DNA of 64,000 nucleotides, from contig CM070550.1 of assembly GCA_036346405.1 (NCBI GenBank), positions 18,128,549 to 18,192,548 of the forward strand, written 5' to 3'. This document shows, one piece after another, positions 60,881 through 64,000 of this stretch. Origin of the DNA: Phyllostachys edulis (taxonomy: Eukaryota; Streptophyta; Magnoliopsida; Poales; Poaceae). A model generated the notes under the pieces. That model had not been told where the DNA came from. It searched no databases and worked only from the letters and a program-made list of their open reading frames with translations. Each line of letters opens with the position of its first letter. The stretch's first letter is position 1. Both the position numbers and the translations under genes were made by a program.

Positions 60881-61667
60881 GTAAGGAGCATCCACGGGAT
60901 TTTGTTGGTTAAAAAGGGGCTTCCCAAATATATTGTTCTTGTAGGAATTTTGGTAGCTGCCGACTTTCAAATACACTCTTCATCGGTAATTTTATATTGT
61001 TTATCGTAATTCCCATCTAAATTTTAGTATAGTGTTAATAGATTGGATTTATGGTAGATATTCTCCAATCTCCATAGAGCTCATTTGAATTAAGAATTTG
61101 TGGATTGAACTTGTCATGCATCGTAAAATTTCAGCAATGGCTTGTTGTGTATTGCATGAATCAACAGATTCCAAAATTAAGAAAAAAACTTTCCTCTGAT
61201 CGCTTTGATGACCCTCCCATATGGGCAAATGCTTCTTTAGTATAACTCTAAAATTTGTTTATGTGTTATCCATTGGTCTATCTGAAATGGTCTTGCCTCA
61301 GTAAACTAATGCCATATCTCTGAATAATATTTCTGATACTGCTGGTGATTATTAAAGGTGAAGATTTCAGATAGCATGTATGAAATCACAAGAACAAAAG
61401 TGAAGTGTTTTATATGGATGATGAAATATATTGTGCATGGTGTAATGCTGAATTAAAAATGTATTTTTGTGTGGATGGTATGGTCGAGCCTCAAGAGAAG
61501 ATGTTTACCATCTTGTTTGCTACTTTCTTAGTACATCATTGTATTTTTTCACAGTATATTACATTTCTTAAGTTATTATATTCATTTATTCCTATCAATA
61601 TTCCTTTCCTGGATTTGCTGATTTAAGTTTTTGTGAGCCTTTATACTAACTGAAGTACTGAACGTAG

Positions 61668-62130
61668 GCATGGCATGTTCGAGCATGTCAACGTATCACT
61701 CGGCTTGAAAAAAGTAGATTGCAAGTTTTGAAAGCAGGTGACCAAGAAGCGTATATGTGGATGGTTGAGGAGAGCAAGAATGAACGCTTGAAAATGCTCC
61801 TTGACAAAACAAATGAGCTTCTTGAAGGAATTGGGAAAGTCAGACAATGACAAAAAGATCTTGAGCATGTTAGTCGCCCTGATGGGTCTGAAGCGCCAAA
61901 AGGGTTAGAATCTGATGAATGTTCTCAAATCTCAGGCCTCAAGAGTGAATCCCCTAAGGAGTCTCCTTCCGATGATATTGGTTCTGCAAATGATAGTAAA
62001 TTTAATGCAGGCCATAGGCTTGATTTTACTGAGAAGCTTCACTTTTTACCCATATATTTTACTGATTCAATGCTTGAGAAATTGTTGGGTCTTCTGGGCT
62101 GCACAATTTTTATTAACCACTATATCTGTA
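61668..62130 (+). pseudogene. Captured SNF2-family remodeller fragment (CHR12/CHR23, MINU-like)
   Basis: After the acceptor AACGTAG the frame encodes AWHVRACQRITRLEKSRLQV then LKAGDQEAYMWMVEESKNER, LKMLLDKTNELLEGIGKVRQ, a TGA, and QKDLEHVSRPDGSEAPKGLE. This is the region between the HSA-type helix and the ATPase domain of plant CHR12/CHR23 SWI/SNF ATPases. The TGA stands where the family has Arg (RQ-RQKD), as expected from CGA to TGA. The helicase motifs themselves are absent, so only a linker exon was captured. Confidence 0.75.
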
Positions 62131-62559
62131 ATTATTAAATAAAAAGCTAATGCCAAAGAGCTTGGTAGCTAGTGATTACAACTTTGATGTGATGATAATA
62201 TTATAGAAGTAGGTGGGACATAAATTTGAGTGCCAACTTTTGGGGTGTACTAATGTTTATGCTTCCTTTGGATCTGTGATGATGGTAGATAATATTTTTT
62301 AGGGAATACAGCAGGGGAGTTCCCTGTTGTTAGTAGATAATATGATGATTTAAATGAATTCTACAGGAATCATTTATTTTGTATTCTTAATTGTTTTTAC
62401 GCATGTGTTTTGCTTATGTGTTTTTGATGCATTATGTTAGTAGACCTGTTATGTATTAGCCCGGTGAAAGCACATAAGAAAGTTAATCCCAAGAGCTTAG
62501 ATGTTACTAGTAATCACCAGAAATATTCAAATGTGATACATTTTCTTCTTGCACAGGTT

Positions 62560-62715
62560 CCACTATCTGGGGTATCTTGCGCATACATCTGAAGCATCCT
62601 TTTGATCAACTTTGATATGGATTTACGTCGATGCCTGATCTAGAATGGGACCTGGAATCTTCTATTGGGGATAGAAAAATTACCAACAAAGACATTGCCT
62701 CCTTATTGGTATGAT
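62560..62715 (+). other. Further exon-like segment in the hAT element
   Basis: A stretch with codon-like content reads MPDLEWDLESSIGDRKITNK then DIASLL from 62632. It resembles a protein-coding exon (acidic, with a donor-like GTATGA near 62709) but I do not recognise the family. It could belong to either neighbouring fragment or to a third gene. Confidence 0.35.
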
Positions 62716-63199
62716 TCAAGGTATTGAATATAGTCATTCCTCTGAACACGTTGTTTCTTTGGTAGTTTGCTAGTTAGTAGTTACTACTTGTTTAACTAGC
62801 CTCTATCATGTACTTGCTACTGGCTAGTTGCTAGTTAGTATTACTACTGCTTGTTTAACTAGTTAACTACCCTCTGTCATCGTGTGAAGTATTTAAATTT
62901 GCTTGTTAAACTACTAATCTAGTTGCATTTTGGACATGTAGTATGGATGATTAATCTTTATTTGTGCGACATATATGGTTTCTGTTTTCGCGCAATATCC
63001 GAATAAGTATTCGTGACCGAGACAATTCGTATTCGGTTTGTCCCGTATTCGCTCCATATTCGTGACCGAGACTATTCGCATTCGTATTCGTATCTAGCAC
63101 TGTCCGTGTCCGATTCTGAATCCGAGAAAAAATATGAAAAAGAATACGGAATGAGCGATATCCGTCCGTATCCGCTCCGTTTGCACCCCTACTTTCCCC

Positions 63200-64000
63200 A
63201 TCATTTAAACCCATTCTGCCTATCTTGGAAGGTTCGATCTCGCGAGTACTTGGAGAGGGCGAAACAAATGGACAGCTTTAAAACAGGATAATGACCTGTT
63301 CGCGCGATTGTGGGGGAAGATCCCGCCCAGATGCAGGCTGCGGCCTGTGGGCGAAATTGGGCAGGCTATCGGGCCAGACAACTGGCCGTGCTACAAATCG
63401 GCGTTTTAGCGCAGATTTGCCCGCGCACCAAGCTGGCGAGCCACCAGCCCACCGCCGCACTACTTGGGCACGGTCATGGGTCGGAGCAATCGATCGCACG
63501 ACAGCGCGGGCGAAGCGCTCCGCGTCCGTCCCGTTTAATCAGCCCGGCTGGCCCGCGCACCAATTCCACCGCGCCGCTCCGCACGTTGGCACACGGCCAC
63601 TCTCACGGGTGCGGTGCGGGCGTGCACCACCGATTCGCCACGGCGCCGCGGCCCCACGGCTGGGCTCGGCCTCACCGGAACGGAACCCAGGGCTTGATGT
63701 GTGCAGCAGCCACACTAACCAAGTAACCAGCCGTAAACAAACAACTTCCCATGAGTTTGTGTTCGGTCACGTAGGTTGCGCGCCCAGGGGGCGCCGGGCG
63801 TCGAATTCTTTGCTCTCCAATCATCAACGATGGAGAAGTTGAGGGATCTTATCCGTGCATGTGTGCCCAAAAATGGTACATAAAGATCATGGTCTCCGCT
63901 GCACTCACAGAGGTCACAATTTGAAGGCGTGGAAGAAGATTTAGCCGGTATGAAACATAAAAGAGAGAGAAAAAAAATTCTTTGCTGCTTTCACCTGAAC
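63200..64000. other. GC-rich right edge of window, unassigned
   Basis: After the hAT duplication the DNA turns GC-rich (63,300-63,820) with long overlapping frames on both strands, for example 183 codons at 63291-63842. None shows a known domain. The frames are rich in Arg, Ala and Pro, as expected of chance ORFs in GC-rich DNA. It could be a promoter-proximal CpG-rich region or another repeat that continues outside the window. Confidence 0.3.

Larger units (their letters stand above)
58722..63191. mobile_element. Ac/Ds-like hAT element carrying host gene fragments
   Basis: A 4470-bp element with perfect 8-bp duplications CTTTCCCC (58714-58721, 63192-63199). The left end TAGGGATACAAACGGAGCGG and the complement of the right end TAGGGGTGCAAACGGAGCGG are inverted repeats similar to Ac/Ds termini (YAGGGATGAAA), with AAACGG words. 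Multiple CGGATATCCG/ATTCGGATA repeats fill both subterminal regions (58770-58940, 62990-63180), as is usual for transposase-binding arrays. No transposase is encoded. The interior holds exon and intron pieces of several unrelated genes. It is inserted 12 bp outside the gypsy LTR end. Confidence 0.9.

Noticed and set aside
63291..63842. 183-codon frame near the right edge
   Set aside because: Overlapping frames on both strands of GC-rich DNA with Arg/Ala/Pro bias and no domain; not supported as a gene.
1..64000. tRNA, rRNA, CRISPR array or bacterial-type operon
   Set aside because: None was seen. The TGGTATCAGAG sites are retroelement primer-binding sites complementary to tRNA-Met, not tRNA genes.

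Overview
The window is nuclear DNA of a flowering plant, most likely a grass. It is AT-rich with GT-AG introns, and it carries Tourist-, Stowaway- and hAT-type MITEs, Ty1/copia elements primed from the TGGTATCAGAG site, and a Ty3/gypsy element with an antisense accessory ORF. There are no operons, rRNA genes, tRNA genes or CRISPR arrays. The species cannot be fixed by reading alone.

One host gene can be assembled completely. It is an ECA3-like P2A Ca2+-ATPase on the + strand at 2794-35267. Thirty-four exons, all with GT-AG borders, join to 3003 nt (1000 codons and a stop) with no frameshift or premature stop, and all catalytic and Ca2+-site residues are present. The gene is stretched to 32.5 kb by insertions in its introns: a small LTR element (intron 10), a Tourist inside a Stowaway (intron 13), hAT MITEs (introns 14 and 26), a decayed copia and a Tourist-like MITE (intron 18), an LTR element carrying a MADS-box ORF (intron 22), an antisense solo LTR (intron 27), and a hAT with an antisense copia nested inside it (intron 29).

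Upstream, 1-492 is the end of a gypsy LTR and 588-2588 is a 2-kb hAT that stops about 200 bp before the ECA3 start codon. Downstream, after the 3' UTR and a GC-rich tandem duplication (36023-36476), a Ty3/gypsy element lies on the - strand (37246-58709). Its integrase is split by a 9.6-kb copia element (42554-52127, TSD AAATG).

At the right, 58722-63191 is an Ac/Ds-like hAT with a perfect 8-bp TSD. It holds exon and intron pieces of host genes, including an importin-beta (IMB4/IPO4-like) and a SNF2 remodeller (CHR12/CHR23, MINU-like). This gene-capture element and the MADS-carrying LTR element are the most unusual objects in the window. The last 0.8 kb is GC-rich and unassigned. Everything apart from ECA3 appears to be transposon-derived and mostly decayed.
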